From: Alphaproteobacteria bacterium
Lineage (GTDB): Bacteria; Pseudomonadota; Alphaproteobacteria; Micropepsales; Micropepsaceae
Length of the DNA stretch: 64,000 bases
Direction: 5' to 3'
NCBI GenBank assembly: GCA_028871345.1
Contig: JAGWNK010000002.1
Span: forward strand, 124,001-188,000
The notes beneath the pieces are model-generated. The model was not told where the DNA came from and did not search any database. It saw only the letters and a program-made list of their open reading frames with translations. The position numbers and the translations under genes were made by a program. Of the stretch, positions 26,669 to 35,025 are shown piece after piece (position 1 is the stretch's first letter; every line of letters starts with the position of its first letter).

Positions 26669-28467
26669 GAAGGCGCGCGGCGGGCCGGAGTGAGGCCGCG
26701 CAGGGAATTGCCTAGATAGACGTCGCCCGTCAGATCTTCGGGCCGCAATACGCCTTCCTCGCATCGTCCTTGCGCGATCAGCGATTGCCGCAGCACGCCC
26801 TCGAGAATGCCCGCCGACAGCGGCGGCGTGACAAGCCGGCCGCCGCGCCTCACGAACACGCTGGTGCGGCTGCCTTCCGCCACTTCGCCGCGTTCGTTGA
26901 CGAAGACGACTTCGTCGCAGGCGCCGTCCCTGGCGAGGCGAACGAACTCCGCCTCGTATAGATCGCGCCAATCCGTCTTGTGGCGGGCGAGCACATCGGC
27001 ACTGCGGACGCGAAGGGGCGAGATCGCGAAGCTCCAGGACGGCTTGCCCGGCGGCAGCGGCGCGGCCGTGCAGTTGAACCGGCCCTGTTCGCCGAGCGAC
27101 AAGCGCAGGCGGAGCGCAACGTTTTGGGTGCCCCCCTCGCCGGCTCTCCCGCCGTTTACGGAGGAAGAAGGCAGCGCGGCTTGCAGGGTCTGCCGGGCTT
27201 GTCCTTCGTCGAAGGCGATGTTGAAGATCCTGGCCGAGCGGGCCATGCGTGAAAGATGAAGATCGAGGCGCACGAAGCCCTCGTCGGGCGACCAGCGCAG
27301 TGTCTCGATCAGTCCCAGCGGCCGGCGGCCAGCGTCGTAATAGCGCGCCTTGAGAAGGCACTCCGCATATTCGGCCGCGACGTCGGAATCCTGCACGACC
27401 GCACCGCCGATGCCGAGTTCGCCCTCGCCGCCGGCGATCGTCAGGGTGCGAATGGCGACGTTGAACGCGGCAGAACCGTCGGGCGCAAAACAGCCGATGG
27501 CGCCGCAATAGATGCCGCGCCGGTCGGCCTCGAGGTCGGCGATCACTTCCATGGCGCGGATCTTGGGGGCACCCGTCACCGAGCCGCAGGGAAACAGCGC
27601 CCGCAGCAGATCGGCCGCCGACAGGCCGGGCTTGAGTTGCGCCGTCACCACCGAAATCATCTGATGCAGCGTCGGATAGGTCTCCACCGAGAACAGCTGC
27701 GGCACCGAGACCGAGCCCGTGCAGGCCAGCCGTCCCAGGTCGTTGCGCAACAGATCGACGATCATCAGGTTCTCGGCGCGGTCCTTGGGGCTCTCCGCCA
27801 GGCCGCGCCGCGCCAGGAGATCGGAGACGTCGTCGGCGCCGCGCGGGGCGGTGCCCTTCATCGGTCGCGCGGTGATCGTGCCGTCGCGCGTCACGGAGAA
27901 GAATAGCTCCGGCGACAGACTGAGAATGCGGCGCTCGCCGTCGTCGACATAGGCCGCATGCGGTGCGGCCGAGCGCGCGCGAAGCCGGCGATAAAGCGCC
28001 AACGGATCGCCGGCAAAGGCAAAGCGTGAGCGGAAGGTCAGGTTCGCCTGGTAGATGTCGCCGGCCGCGATCAGCGCCTTCACCCGCGCGAAGCGAACCC
28101 CATACGCGGCCTCGTCCCAATCGTGCCGCAGGGGTCCCGCATAGGCCCGGCCGGCCGACCAGCGCTCGAGAGCGACCTCGATCCCTTCGGCCTCGATCAC
28201 CGCGGGCGCATCGAAGACACCGAACCACAGCAGCGGCAGGACACGGTTGTGCGGCGCCCGCTGCGTCAGCTTCGCCTCCAGGAAGTAACCCAGTTCGTAG
28301 GACACGTAGCCGGCAACGAACTGTCCGGCCGCGCGCGCTTCCTCAACGGCATCGAGCGCCCGGCGCACTTCCTCCGGCCTGTCGGCGCGGATGACCTTAT
28401 GAGGCCGAGAGAAGGCCTTGAGCCGCCGTTCCGCGGCATCGTCGAGGATCAGGCAGGGTGTCGACAT
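26665..28467 (-). CDS. pabB: PabB-PabC fusion: aminodeoxychorismate synthase component I and lyase
   Basis: A 600-residue fusion. Residues 1 to about 365 are the chorismate-using subunit: GDIYQANLTFR, ARPMKGTAPRG and the typical PCGSVTGAPKIRAMEVI signature. The rest is a class IV aminotransferase-like aminodeoxychorismate lyase with LIETLRW near its start, then DEVVFVNERGEVAEGSRTS. Together they make p-aminobenzoate for folate from aminodeoxychorismate, with glutamine amidotransferase PabA encoded elsewhere. ATG 28467 has AAGGG upstream; an ATG at 28527 has none. Its stop codon overlaps the stop of the convergent Tat-protein gene. Confidence 0.92.
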   Translation of the reverse strand: MSTPCLILDDAAERRLKAFSRPHKVIRADRPEEVRRALDAVEEARAAGQFVAGYVSYELGYFLEAKLTQRAPHNRVLPLLWFGVFDAPAVIEAEGIEVALERWSAGRAYAGPLRHDWDEAAYGVRFARVKALIAAGDIYQANLTFRSRFAFAGDPLALYRRLRARSAAPHAAYVDDGERRILSLSPELFFSVTRDGTITARPMKGTAPRGADDVSDLLARRGLAESPKDRAENLMIVDLLRNDLGRLACTGSVSVPQLFSVETYPTLHQMISVVTAQLKPGLSAADLLRALFPCGSVTGAPKIRAMEVIADLEADRRGIYCGAIGCFAPDGSAAFNVAIRTLTIAGGEGELGIGGAVVQDSDVAAEYAECLLKARYYDAGRRPLGLIETLRWSPDEGFVRLDLHLSRMARSARIFNIAFDEGQARQTLQAALPSSSVNGGRAGEGGTQNVALRLRLSLGEQGRFNCTAAPLPPGKPSWSFAISPLRVRSADVLARHKTDWRDLYEAEFVRLARDGACDEVVFVNERGEVAEGSRTSVFVRRGGRLVTPPLSAGILEGVLRQSLIAQGRCEEGVLRPEDLTGDVYLGNSLRGLTPARRAPS

Positions 28468-28555
28468 CGGCCGCCCTTGTGCCGCGCCAGGGTCCGAGGG
28501 GCAACACTCTTGCACAGGCGAAGTCATTGGTCGTTCAGGATGTTAGCCCCAAGAC

Positions 28556-28583
28556 CTTGATTTCGCTGCCCGGCACCCCACAT
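28556..28583 (+). promoter_or_regulatory. Candidate sigma-32 heat-shock promoter of hsp20
   Basis: CTTGAT, a 14-base spacer, then CCCCACAT fits the sigma-32 pattern CTTGAAA-N11-16-CCCCATNT. It lies about 80 bases before the hsp20 start. Confidence 0.5.
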
Positions 28584-28636
28584 TCTGTCCGGTGGCAGTG
28601 CCTCGATGGGCTGCCGGACCCCCCGGGGAACCGGGC

Positions 28637-28658
28637 AAAGCCGCTTAAGGAGGGCTTT
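28637..28658 (+). promoter_or_regulatory. Leader hairpin holding the hsp20 ribosome-binding site
   Basis: AAAGCC (28637-28642) can pair with GGCTTT (28653-28658), placing the AAGGAGG ribosome-binding site in and next to the loop. Alphaproteobacterial small heat-shock genes often use such RNA thermometers (ROSE elements); a full ROSE fold is not evident here. Confidence 0.3.
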
Positions 28659-28662
28659 GAGA

Positions 28663-29097
28663 ATGAACCGAACGCCATATTTCAACAGTCCGTTTCTCTT
28701 GGGATTCGAGCATCTGGAACGGTTGCTCGAGCGCACCGCCAAGACGGCGGGCGACAGCTACCCGCCCTACAACATCGAGCAGTCCGACGAGAACAGCCTG
28801 CGCATCACGCTGGCCGTCGCGGGGTTCAGTCAAGAAGAGTTGAACGTGACCGTGGAAGGCCGTCAGCTCGTGATCCGGGGCAAACAGTCGGAGAACAACG
28901 ACAAGAATTTCCTGCATCGCGGCATCGCCGCGCGGCAGTTTCAGCGCGCCTTTGTCCTAGCGGAAGGCATCGAAGTGGCTGGCGCAAGTTTAGAACACGG
29001 GCTGCTGTCGGTGGAACTCGCCAGACCCAAAACCAACACAATCGTACGCAATATTGAGATCAAGGCGGGGCAAACGCCGAAGAGGTCCGTGTCATGA
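28663..29097 (+). CDS. Hsp20-family small heat-shock protein
   Basis: A 144-residue ATP-independent holdase chaperone of the IbpA type. The alpha-crystallin domain spans about residues 35-130: YNIEQSDENSLRITLAVAGF, ELNVTVEGRQLVIRG, FLHRGIAARQFQRAFVLAEG and the GLLSVELAR end. ATG 28663 has AGGAGG nine bases upstream. The stop overlaps the DUF1150 start (ATGA). A sigma-32-like promoter and a leader hairpin suggest heat control. Confidence 0.93.
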   Translation: MNRTPYFNSPFLLGFEHLERLLERTAKTAGDSYPPYNIEQSDENSLRITLAVAGFSQEELNVTVEGRQLVIRGKQSENNDKNFLHRGIAARQFQRAFVLAEGIEVAGASLEHGLLSVELARPKTNTIVRNIEIKAGQTPKRSVS

Positions 29098-29339
29098 CCG
29101 ACAAGACATTCACGATTCCGACGGCGATGGACGAGGGCCGTCTCGCCTACATCAAACCGACCGGCAGCGCGGAAGCCCACCGCCTTGGCATCATCCCGCC
29201 CGGCATCGAACTGCCGCCCGGCACGAAGATTTATGTCGTCCACGGCGCCGACGGAGCCGTGCTCGGATTCACCGACGCCTGGGAATCTGCCTATGGCGCA
29301 GCGGTGCAGAACGAATTGACCCCGGTCAGCGTGCACTGA
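29094..29339 (+). CDS. DUF1150-family protein
   Basis: An 81-residue protein of the alphaproteobacterial DUF1150 family, usually encoded directly after hsp20 as here. The conserved part includes HGADGAVLGFTDAWESAYGAA at the C-terminal half. The 4-base overlap with hsp20 points to coupled translation and a shared role in heat or envelope stress, but the function is unknown. A strong terminator follows. Confidence 0.88.
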   Translation: MTDKTFTIPTAMDEGRLAYIKPTGSAEAHRLGIIPPGIELPPGTKIYVVHGADGAVLGFTDAWESAYGAAVQNELTPVSVH

Positions 29340-29361
29340 TCCTCCCTCCCGCGAAGACTGA

Positions 29362-29389
29362 GGGCGGAAGCCGAGCTTCCGCCCTTTTT
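29362..29389 (+). terminator. Rho-independent terminator of hsp20-DUF1150
   Basis: Perfect ten-pair stem GGGCGGAAGC/GCTTCCGCCC with a CGA loop and five T residues. Confidence 0.9.
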
Positions 29390-29484
29390 CTTGTGTGCCG
29401 GATCGCCAGCCGCCGGATCTCCAAAGCAACAAATGATGCACCGCCGGCACGGCGTACTGCGGCTTCAATCCTTCCACGGCGTGG

Positions 29485-29955
29485 TCAGGCCGCGACGGAA
29501 CTGGTGCCCGACGGTTCCGTCAGGATCGCATAAAGGACTTCGGCGTTGCTGGCCGAACGAAGCTTCTCGCAGGCCGCCTGATTGCGCAGCAGCCGGGAGA
29601 CCCGCGCCAGGGCCTTCAGGTGATCGGCGCCCGCGCCTTCCGGCGCCAGCAGCATGAACACGAGATCGACCGGCTGGTTGTCCACCGCGTCGTAGGCGAT
29701 CGGCGTCTCGAGCCGCGCGAACACGCCCATGATCTTGTCTAGATCGGCGACCCGGCCGTGCGGAATGGCGATGCCCTGCCCCACGCCCGTGGTGCCCAGC
29801 CGCTCGCGCTCCGTCAGCACCTCGAAAACCCGCCGCTCCGGCAGATGCGTTAACTGTGCCGCGCGCGCCGAGAGATCGTGAATGAGCTGCTTCTTGTCTT
29901 TGGGCTTGAGGCCGGTGAGAACGCCTTCTGGACTTAGCAAATCTGCAATCTGCAT
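29485..29955 (-). CDS. ptsN: PTS IIA-like nitrogen regulatory protein PtsN
   Basis: PtsN (EIIA-Ntr) is the terminal phosphoacceptor of the nitrogen PTS and regulates metabolism and envelope functions. The 156-residue protein has the phosphorylated histidine in GIAIPHGRV (His66) and the VDLVFMLLAPEGAGADHLKAL segment. ATG 29955 starts MQIADLLSPEG, the conserved opening; a longer start at 30003 is unlikely. It is downstream of rpoN, as usual, but the hpf gene normally found between them is absent. Confidence 0.95.
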   Translation of the reverse strand: MQIADLLSPEGVLTGLKPKDKKQLIHDLSARAAQLTHLPERRVFEVLTERERLGTTGVGQGIAIPHGRVADLDKIMGVFARLETPIAYDAVDNQPVDLVFMLLAPEGAGADHLKALARVSRLLRNQAACEKLRSASNAEVLYAILTEPSGTSSVAA

Positions 29956-30153
29956 GACCGGCCTTTGAATTAGATGCCCCCGCAAAGGGATCAGGGTAAA
30001 CATCTATCCGAGTGATTAACCGCAACTTCGCTGGAGATTTATTGTTGCCCGGCACCTTGGCCTTTTTGCGTCACAAAAGCACCGCATCAGCAGGGCCTCG
30101 TTCGAAGGGCGGGGACCATTAGTCCGAGGTCCCGACAAAGTCAACGCTTGAAA

Positions 30154-31668
30154 TTAGCGAATGCCAGCATTCGGCGATTCCGACGAACGCAAGCGGCGGC
30201 GCTCGACGGAAGATGGGATTCGCATGGCCTCCCGGTACTTCGCGACCGTCCTGCGAGCGATGTTCACGCCGTCGGCCGTGAGCAGATTCACGATGCGGTC
30301 GTCGGACAGAATCTCGCGTGCGTCCTCGCGTTCGATCATCTCGCGGATGCGGTCGCGCACCGCTTCGGCGGAATGCGCCTCGGCGCCGTTGACGGAATTG
30401 ATCGCCGCCGTGAAGAAGTACTTGAGCTCGAACAGGCCGCGCGGCGTCGAGACGTACTTGTTCGAGGTGACGCGACTGACCGTCGATTCGTGCATGCCGA
30501 TGGCGTCCGCGATGGTGCGCAGGTTGAGCGGCCGCAGATGGCGCACGCCGTAGGTCAGGAAGCCGTCCTGCTGGCGCACGATCTCGGTGGCGACCTTGAG
30601 AATGGTGCGGGCGCGCTGATCCAGGCTCTTCACCAGCCAGTTGGCGCTGTTGAGGCAGTCGGCCAGGTAGTTCTTCGAATCCTTGTCGCGGGCGTGGGAC
30701 GACACCTTGGCGTAGTAGCGTGCGTTCACCAGAAGCCGCGGCAAGGTGTCGGAATTCAACTCCACGAACCAGCCGCCATCGGGACCCTCGCGGACGATGA
30801 CGTCGGGCACCACCGGCTGCACAGGCTCCGAGCTGAACGACAGGCCCGGCTTGGGCGACAGGGCGCGGATCTCGAGGATCATGTCGGCGATGTCGTTGGC
30901 GTCGACGCCGCAGAGATGGCAGAGCTGCGCCACGTCGCGTCTGGCAACCAGGTCGAGATGCGCCAGCATCGCCTGCATGGCGGGATCGAGACGGTCCTTG
31001 TCCTTGAGCTGCAGCGCCAGGCACTCGGCGAGATCATGGGCGCCGACGCCCACGGGATCGAAGCCCTGCAGCACGCCGAGCACCTCGCGCACGACGGTGC
31101 GATCCGCGCCGAGGCGCTGGGACAGCTCGTTGATGTCGGTGCGCAGATAGCCGGCCTCGTCGATGGCATCGATCAGCGCCACGCAGATGAGCCGGCGCTC
31201 GGCGTCCAACGCCGCGATCGTCAGCTGATCGAGAAGGTGGTCTTTCAGCGTGCCGCCGTCGGCCACCGTCGATTCCAGGAGGTCTTCGTCGCCGTCGAAG
31301 GGCTGCGACGATCTCACCGTGGTCCAGTCCGCGAGCGGACCGGAGGGCAACGGCGGGCTCGCGGCCTCGCCGCCATCGTAAAGATCGTCGCCCGAAGCGT
31401 CCATGTCGGCGCACTTGCTGAAATCTTCGCGCGCCAGTTCGGCCTCGAGCGGCTGCGCCGGCCCTTCCGGTTCGGGCGGCGTCTCGCGCTCCGCCTCGAC
31501 GGGCGTCCCTTCCTCGCGCTCGAGCAGCGGATTCTTCTCCAGCTCCTGTTCGCAATAGGCGGCGAGCTCGATGTTCGACAACTGCAGCAGCTTGATCGCC
31601 TGCTGCAGCTGCGGCGTCATCACCAGGGACTGTCCCTGGCGCATCTCGAGGCGCTGACTCACCGCCAT
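30154..31668 (-). CDS. rpoN: RNA polymerase sigma-54 factor
   Basis: RpoN directs polymerase to -24/-12 promoters and needs an AAA+ activator. The 504-residue protein has the glutamine-rich region I (RQGQSLVMTPQLQQAIKLLQ, near residues 8-27) that contacts the activator, an acidic region II, the core-binding region, a helix-turn-helix (STVSRVTSNKYVSTPRG) and the RpoN box ARRTVAKYRE at about 471-480, which reads the -24 element. ATG 31668 starts MAVSQRLEMRQ. It is separated from lptB by two hairpins. Matching promoters stand before all three PEP-CTERM genes of this window. Confidence 0.97.
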   Translation of the reverse strand: MAVSQRLEMRQGQSLVMTPQLQQAIKLLQLSNIELAAYCEQELEKNPLLEREEGTPVEAERETPPEPEGPAQPLEAELAREDFSKCADMDASGDDLYDGGEAASPPLPSGPLADWTTVRSSQPFDGDEDLLESTVADGGTLKDHLLDQLTIAALDAERRLICVALIDAIDEAGYLRTDINELSQRLGADRTVVREVLGVLQGFDPVGVGAHDLAECLALQLKDKDRLDPAMQAMLAHLDLVARRDVAQLCHLCGVDANDIADMILEIRALSPKPGLSFSSEPVQPVVPDVIVREGPDGGWFVELNSDTLPRLLVNARYYAKVSSHARDKDSKNYLADCLNSANWLVKSLDQRARTILKVATEIVRQQDGFLTYGVRHLRPLNLRTIADAIGMHESTVSRVTSNKYVSTPRGLFELKYFFTAAINSVNGAEAHSAEAVRDRIREMIEREDAREILSDDRIVNLLTADGVNIARRTVAKYREAMRIPSSVERRRLRSSESPNAGIR

Positions 31669-31738
31669 TGTCGGGACTCCGCCCACGTCGATGCCGTAGC
31701 TGGACGGTGGTCGACGCCAGAAACCAGAAGCACGAAAT

Positions 31739-31801
31739 CAGAAATCAGAAACAAGCCAGAAGACATCCATCCGGCTTCTGACTCCCGATTTCTGATTTCT
31801 G
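31739..31801. repeat. Large imperfect palindrome between lptB and rpoN
   Basis: Arms of about 25 bases built from GAAATCA-type units (left) and TTTCTGA-type units (right) flank a 12-base loop at 31763-31774. The left arm has tandem GAAATCA copies. It would form a long hairpin in the lptB-rpoN spacer. Origin unknown; it looks like a small dispersed repeat. Confidence 0.55.
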
Positions 31802-31823
31802 CGATTTTCATAACGAAAATCGC
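31801..31823 (-). terminator. Hairpin across the lptB stop codon
   Basis: GCGATTTTC and GAAAATCGC pair over nine bases with a five-base loop; the lptB TGA at 31808-31810 lies at the stem-loop border. It could attenuate transcription from the lpt genes into rpoN. Confidence 0.4.
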
Positions 31824-32596
31824 TCCCCCAGATAGACGCGGCGAACGTCGCGGTCGCTGACGATGTCCTCGGGCGTGCCTTCCTTCAGCACCCGGCCATC
31901 GTGCAGGATGTAGGCGCGGTCGATGATGTCGAGCGCGTCGCGCACATTATGGTCGGTGATGAGAACGCCAACGCCGCGGTCCTTGAGGTGCCTGACGAGG
32001 TCGCGGATTTCGCCCACCGCGATGGGATCGATGCCGGCCAACGGTTCGTCGAGCAGGATGTAGGAAGGATGGGTCGCCAAGGCGCGGGCGATCTCGACCC
32101 GGCGGCGTTCGCCGCCCGACAGCGCGATGGCGGGCGTGTTGCGCACATGCGTGATGCCGAATTCGGCCAACAGCTCCTCGACCGCCGCCTCGAGCAGCCC
32201 CGGCTCGGGCTCGACCAGCTCAGCCGTGGCGCGGATGTTCTCCTCGGCCGTCAGGCCGCGGAAGATGGAGGCTTCCTGGGGCAGGTAGCCGATGCCGAGG
32301 CGCGCGCGGCGATACATCGGCATGCGCGTCACGTCGATGCCATCGACCTCGATGGCTCCCGCATCCACCGGGACCAAGCCCGTGATCATGTAAAAGCAGG
32401 TGGTCTTGCCCGCGCCGTTGGGTCCCAAAAGCCCGACCACTTCACCCCGGCGCACCGACAGGCTGACCGAGCGGACGACCGGGCGCTTCTTGAAACTCTT
32501 GGTGATGCGGGTCGCGACAAGCCCCTTACCGCCTTCCACCACGCGGGGACGGAGACCGGCCTTGGGCTCTTCTGGCAGCGGAACGGACTGGACCAT
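31808..32596 (-). CDS. lptB: LPS export ABC transporter ATP-binding protein LptB
   Basis: LptB powers LPS extraction from the inner membrane with LptFG and LptC. The 262-residue ATPase has Walker A GPNGAGKT (58-65), the Q-loop YLPQEASIF, signature LSGGERRRVEIARAL, Walker B YILLDEPLAGID and switch ITDHNVRD. The N-terminus carries about 25 extra residues before the conserved domain. ATG 32596 is 40 bases after lptA. Confidence 0.96.
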   Translation of the reverse strand: MVQSVPLPEEPKAGLRPRVVEGGKGLVATRITKSFKKRPVVRSVSLSVRRGEVVGLLGPNGAGKTTCFYMITGLVPVDAGAIEVDGIDVTRMPMYRRARLGIGYLPQEASIFRGLTAEENIRATAELVEPEPGLLEAAVEELLAEFGITHVRNTPAIALSGGERRRVEIARALATHPSYILLDEPLAGIDPIAVGEIRDLVRHLKDRGVGVLITDHNVRDALDIIDRAYILHDGRVLKEGTPEDIVSDRDVRRVYLGERFSL

Positions 32597-32636
32597 GCGA
32601 AAACTGTGCCTGTTTGTGCTTAAAGAACTGTGAAAT

Positions 32637-33167
32637 CTAGGGATTTTGGTTCTGGTTCGTCGTCGAAAACAACCCTTGGATGCGACCCTTCGTGCCCTCT
32701 CCGCCGTTGAGGGTCGCTTTGCCCGTCAGCAGATTGACGGTGAGCGCCTGCCCCCTCATGACGCCGGAATTGCCGGAACTGCCGGAACTGCTCGGATTGT
32801 TGACCAGCACGACATGACCGTTGAGCGTCACGACGCGCGGGTTCACGTCGTAGACGCCGTTGTCGCCCGTGGCGACTCCCGAGGGCGAGGTCACCACCAC
32901 GCCGCCTTGCGCGAAGATCTTGTCGGGCTTGTTGTCGACCACGTGAAAGCGCACCGCGTCGGCATGCATGCTGACATCGCCCTGGCGGATGATGACGTTG
33001 CCGTAGAACACGCCGGTCTTCGAATTGGCGTCGGCGGCAAAATGATCCGCGGAATAGGAGATCGGCGCATTGGGATTGCTCATGCCCTTGCCCAGGATGG
33101 TGGTCTGCTGCGCGGCCGCCGCCATGGCGCACGCCCCCACCGCCAGTGCGGCCACGAATGCTCTCAT
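32637..33167 (-). CDS. lptA: LPS export periplasmic bridge protein LptA
   Basis: LptA forms the periplasmic LPS bridge between LptC and LptD. The 176-residue protein has a signal peptide (AALAVGACAMAAAA), then the OstA-type jellyroll: ISYSADHFAADANSKTGVFYGNVIIRQGD and ADAVRFHVV. ATG 33167 overlaps the lptC stop (ATGA). The C-terminal part is Ser/Asn/Gly-rich. Confidence 0.92.
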   Translation of the reverse strand: MRAFVAALAVGACAMAAAAQQTTILGKGMSNPNAPISYSADHFAADANSKTGVFYGNVIIRQGDVSMHADAVRFHVVDNKPDKIFAQGGVVVTSPSGVATGDNGVYDVNPRVVTLNGHVVLVNNPSSSGSSGNSGVMRGQALTVNLLTGKATLNGGEGTKGRIQGLFSTTNQNQNP

Positions 33168-33868
33168 CGTCTGTGTGCCTTCTTCGGATACATCACCATG
33201 CGGACATGGCCGTCGAGCTTGACCTGCTTCTTCAGGCGGTCGAAGTGGAAGCGGTCGGCCGCCAGAGAACCGAGCGGCCCCTGCCCCGTGACCTTTTCAT
33301 TGCCCTCGAACGTGTTCTTGCGGATGTTCACGTCGGCGCTGTTGGTGTGCAGCTCGTAGCCGGTGTCGGTGTAAAGGGCGATGCCGCCGGTCAGCTTGAG
33401 CGTGCCGGCATCCATGTCGAACAGGCCCAAGGTCGCCGTGGCGTTCAGCCACTTCGAACCTTCGAACTGCATGTCGGCATCGACGTCCCTGAGCGTGGCG
33501 CGATGGCGGTTGACGGGGTCCTGGACAGCGCTGGCGGCGGTGACGACGAAGGGATTGCCCTTCTCGTCGGTGCCCGACAGGCGCGGCTTGGTCATGGTCA
33601 GATCGTGGCGCAGCAGCCCGGTCTGCTGCCACGCGAGCTGCATCTTGTCGGCGCGCCGCGGCATCACGGAATAGGCCACGACGGAAGCGACGATGACGGC
33701 TGCAGCCAGCGGCAGCGCCCGCTTCATCACCGCCACGAAACGCGAATAGCGCAGGGCCTGAAGCGCGGTCGAGCGGCTGTGCACCGTCCAGTCCTTCAAG
33801 GACCGGCGGTGCTGCTCCGGAGGCCTCTCCAGAGGCTGGGCAACCGCTTTGCGTCCGTCGCGGAACAT
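33164..33868 (-). CDS. lptC: LPS export inner-membrane protein LptC
   Basis: LptC passes LPS from LptBFG to LptA. The 234-residue protein has an N-terminal cytoplasmic part, one transmembrane helix (ALPLAAAVIVASVVAYSV, about residues 48-65), and a beta-jellyroll with MTKPRLSGTDEKGNPFVVTA. The ATG at 33868 overlaps the kdsD stop by one base (TGATG); a start eight codons earlier is possible. Gene order kdsD-lptC-lptA-lptB is conserved. Confidence 0.92.
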   Translation of the reverse strand: MFRDGRKAVAQPLERPPEQHRRSLKDWTVHSRSTALQALRYSRFVAVMKRALPLAAAVIVASVVAYSVMPRRADKMQLAWQQTGLLRHDLTMTKPRLSGTDEKGNPFVVTAASAVQDPVNRHRATLRDVDADMQFEGSKWLNATATLGLFDMDAGTLKLTGGIALYTDTGYELHTNSADVNIRKNTFEGNEKVTGQGPLGSLAADRFHFDRLKKQVKLDGHVRMVMYPKKAHRR

Positions 33869-34875
33869 CAGGTCAATCCTGCACGCAGGCAATCATGGAT
33901 ATGGAGCACGCCGACCGGTTTGCGAGTCTTGTCCTTGGCGTCCAGCACGAAAAGCTGAGTGATCTTCTTCTCATTCATGAAGGCGAGCGCCTCGGCTGCC
34001 AGCTGGTCGGGGCGGCCGACCTTCGGATCCCTGGTCATCACCTCGCCGGCCGTGCGGTCGAGAAGATCGCGATCCATGTGGCGGCGCAGATCGCCGTCGG
34101 TGATGATGCCGGCGAGCGCGCCCTTCCGGTCGAGAATGCCCACGCAGCCGAGGCTGCCGGAAGCCATGGTGAGCAGCGCATCACGCATCGACGCGTTTTC
34201 GCCGACCACGGGGACTTCCTTTCCCTTGTGCATGAGATCGGAGACGCGGATCAACATGCGCCCCAGGGCGCCGCCGGGATGGAGGTTGCGGTACTGGTCC
34301 ACGGAAAAGCCCCGGCGCTCCATCAAGGCCACGGCCAGCGCGTCGCCAAGCACCAGCATCAACGTCGTGGAGGTCGTCGGCGCCAGCCCGTTGGGGCAAG
34401 CCTCTTTCACCCGCGGCAGCACCAGCGCCACGTCGGCGGCCTGCAGCAGCGTCGAATCCGGGTTGCTCGCCATGCCGATCAGCGGAATGCGGAAGCGTTT
34501 GGCATAGGTGATGAGATCGGACAGCTCCGAGGTCTCGCCCCGCCAGGACAGCATCAGGATCGCATCCTGGCGCGTCACCTCGCCGAGATCGCCGTGGCTC
34601 GCCTCGGCGGGATGGACGAAATGGGCGGGCGTGCCGGTCGAGGCCAGCGTCGCGGCCACCTTGCGGGCGATGTGGCCGCTCTTGCCAATGCCGCTGACTA
34701 TCACTCGCCCCTTCGCGGCCAGAAGCACTTCCACCGCCCGGGTGAACTCCGCTCCGAGCGCCGAAGACAATGACTTGATGGCGTCGCGCGCCGACTCGAA
34801 CACGCGATTGGCAGCCGCGAGATCGCCGGTGACCCTGGACGGACTGGAAATGACCTTGACGTCAGTAGGACGCAT
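33868..34875 (-). CDS. kdsD: Arabinose-5-phosphate isomerase KdsD/KpsF
   Basis: KdsD interconverts ribulose 5-phosphate and arabinose 5-phosphate, the first step towards KDO. The 335-residue protein has an N-terminal SIS sugar isomerase domain (VSGIGKSGHIARKVAATLASTG, about 58-80) and two C-terminal CBS domains (SDLMHKGKEVP, then VMTRDPKVG). ATG 34875 gives the expected start. It begins the leftward lpt operon after a 150-base spacer from rnd. Confidence 0.95.
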   Translation of the reverse strand: MRPTDVKVISSPSRVTGDLAAANRVFESARDAIKSLSSALGAEFTRAVEVLLAAKGRVIVSGIGKSGHIARKVAATLASTGTPAHFVHPAEASHGDLGEVTRQDAILMLSWRGETSELSDLITYAKRFRIPLIGMASNPDSTLLQAADVALVLPRVKEACPNGLAPTTSTTLMLVLGDALAVALMERRGFSVDQYRNLHPGGALGRMLIRVSDLMHKGKEVPVVGENASMRDALLTMASGSLGCVGILDRKGALAGIITDGDLRRHMDRDLLDRTAGEVMTRDPKVGRPDQLAAEALAFMNEKKITQLFVLDAKDKTRKPVGVLHIHDCLRAGLT

Positions 34876-35025
34876 GCAATTACCCGTTCTGTCTGCCCTC
34901 GGGCAGACGTCGGCCTGGCGCCGCTATTGACCCGCCGGAACCAGCCCCCTAAGCGAAATTCATGCCAAATGTGGCCGAAGCGGCGCCCCGGTTCAAGGCA
35001 GCTTCTATACCGCGGTAAATGCCTG

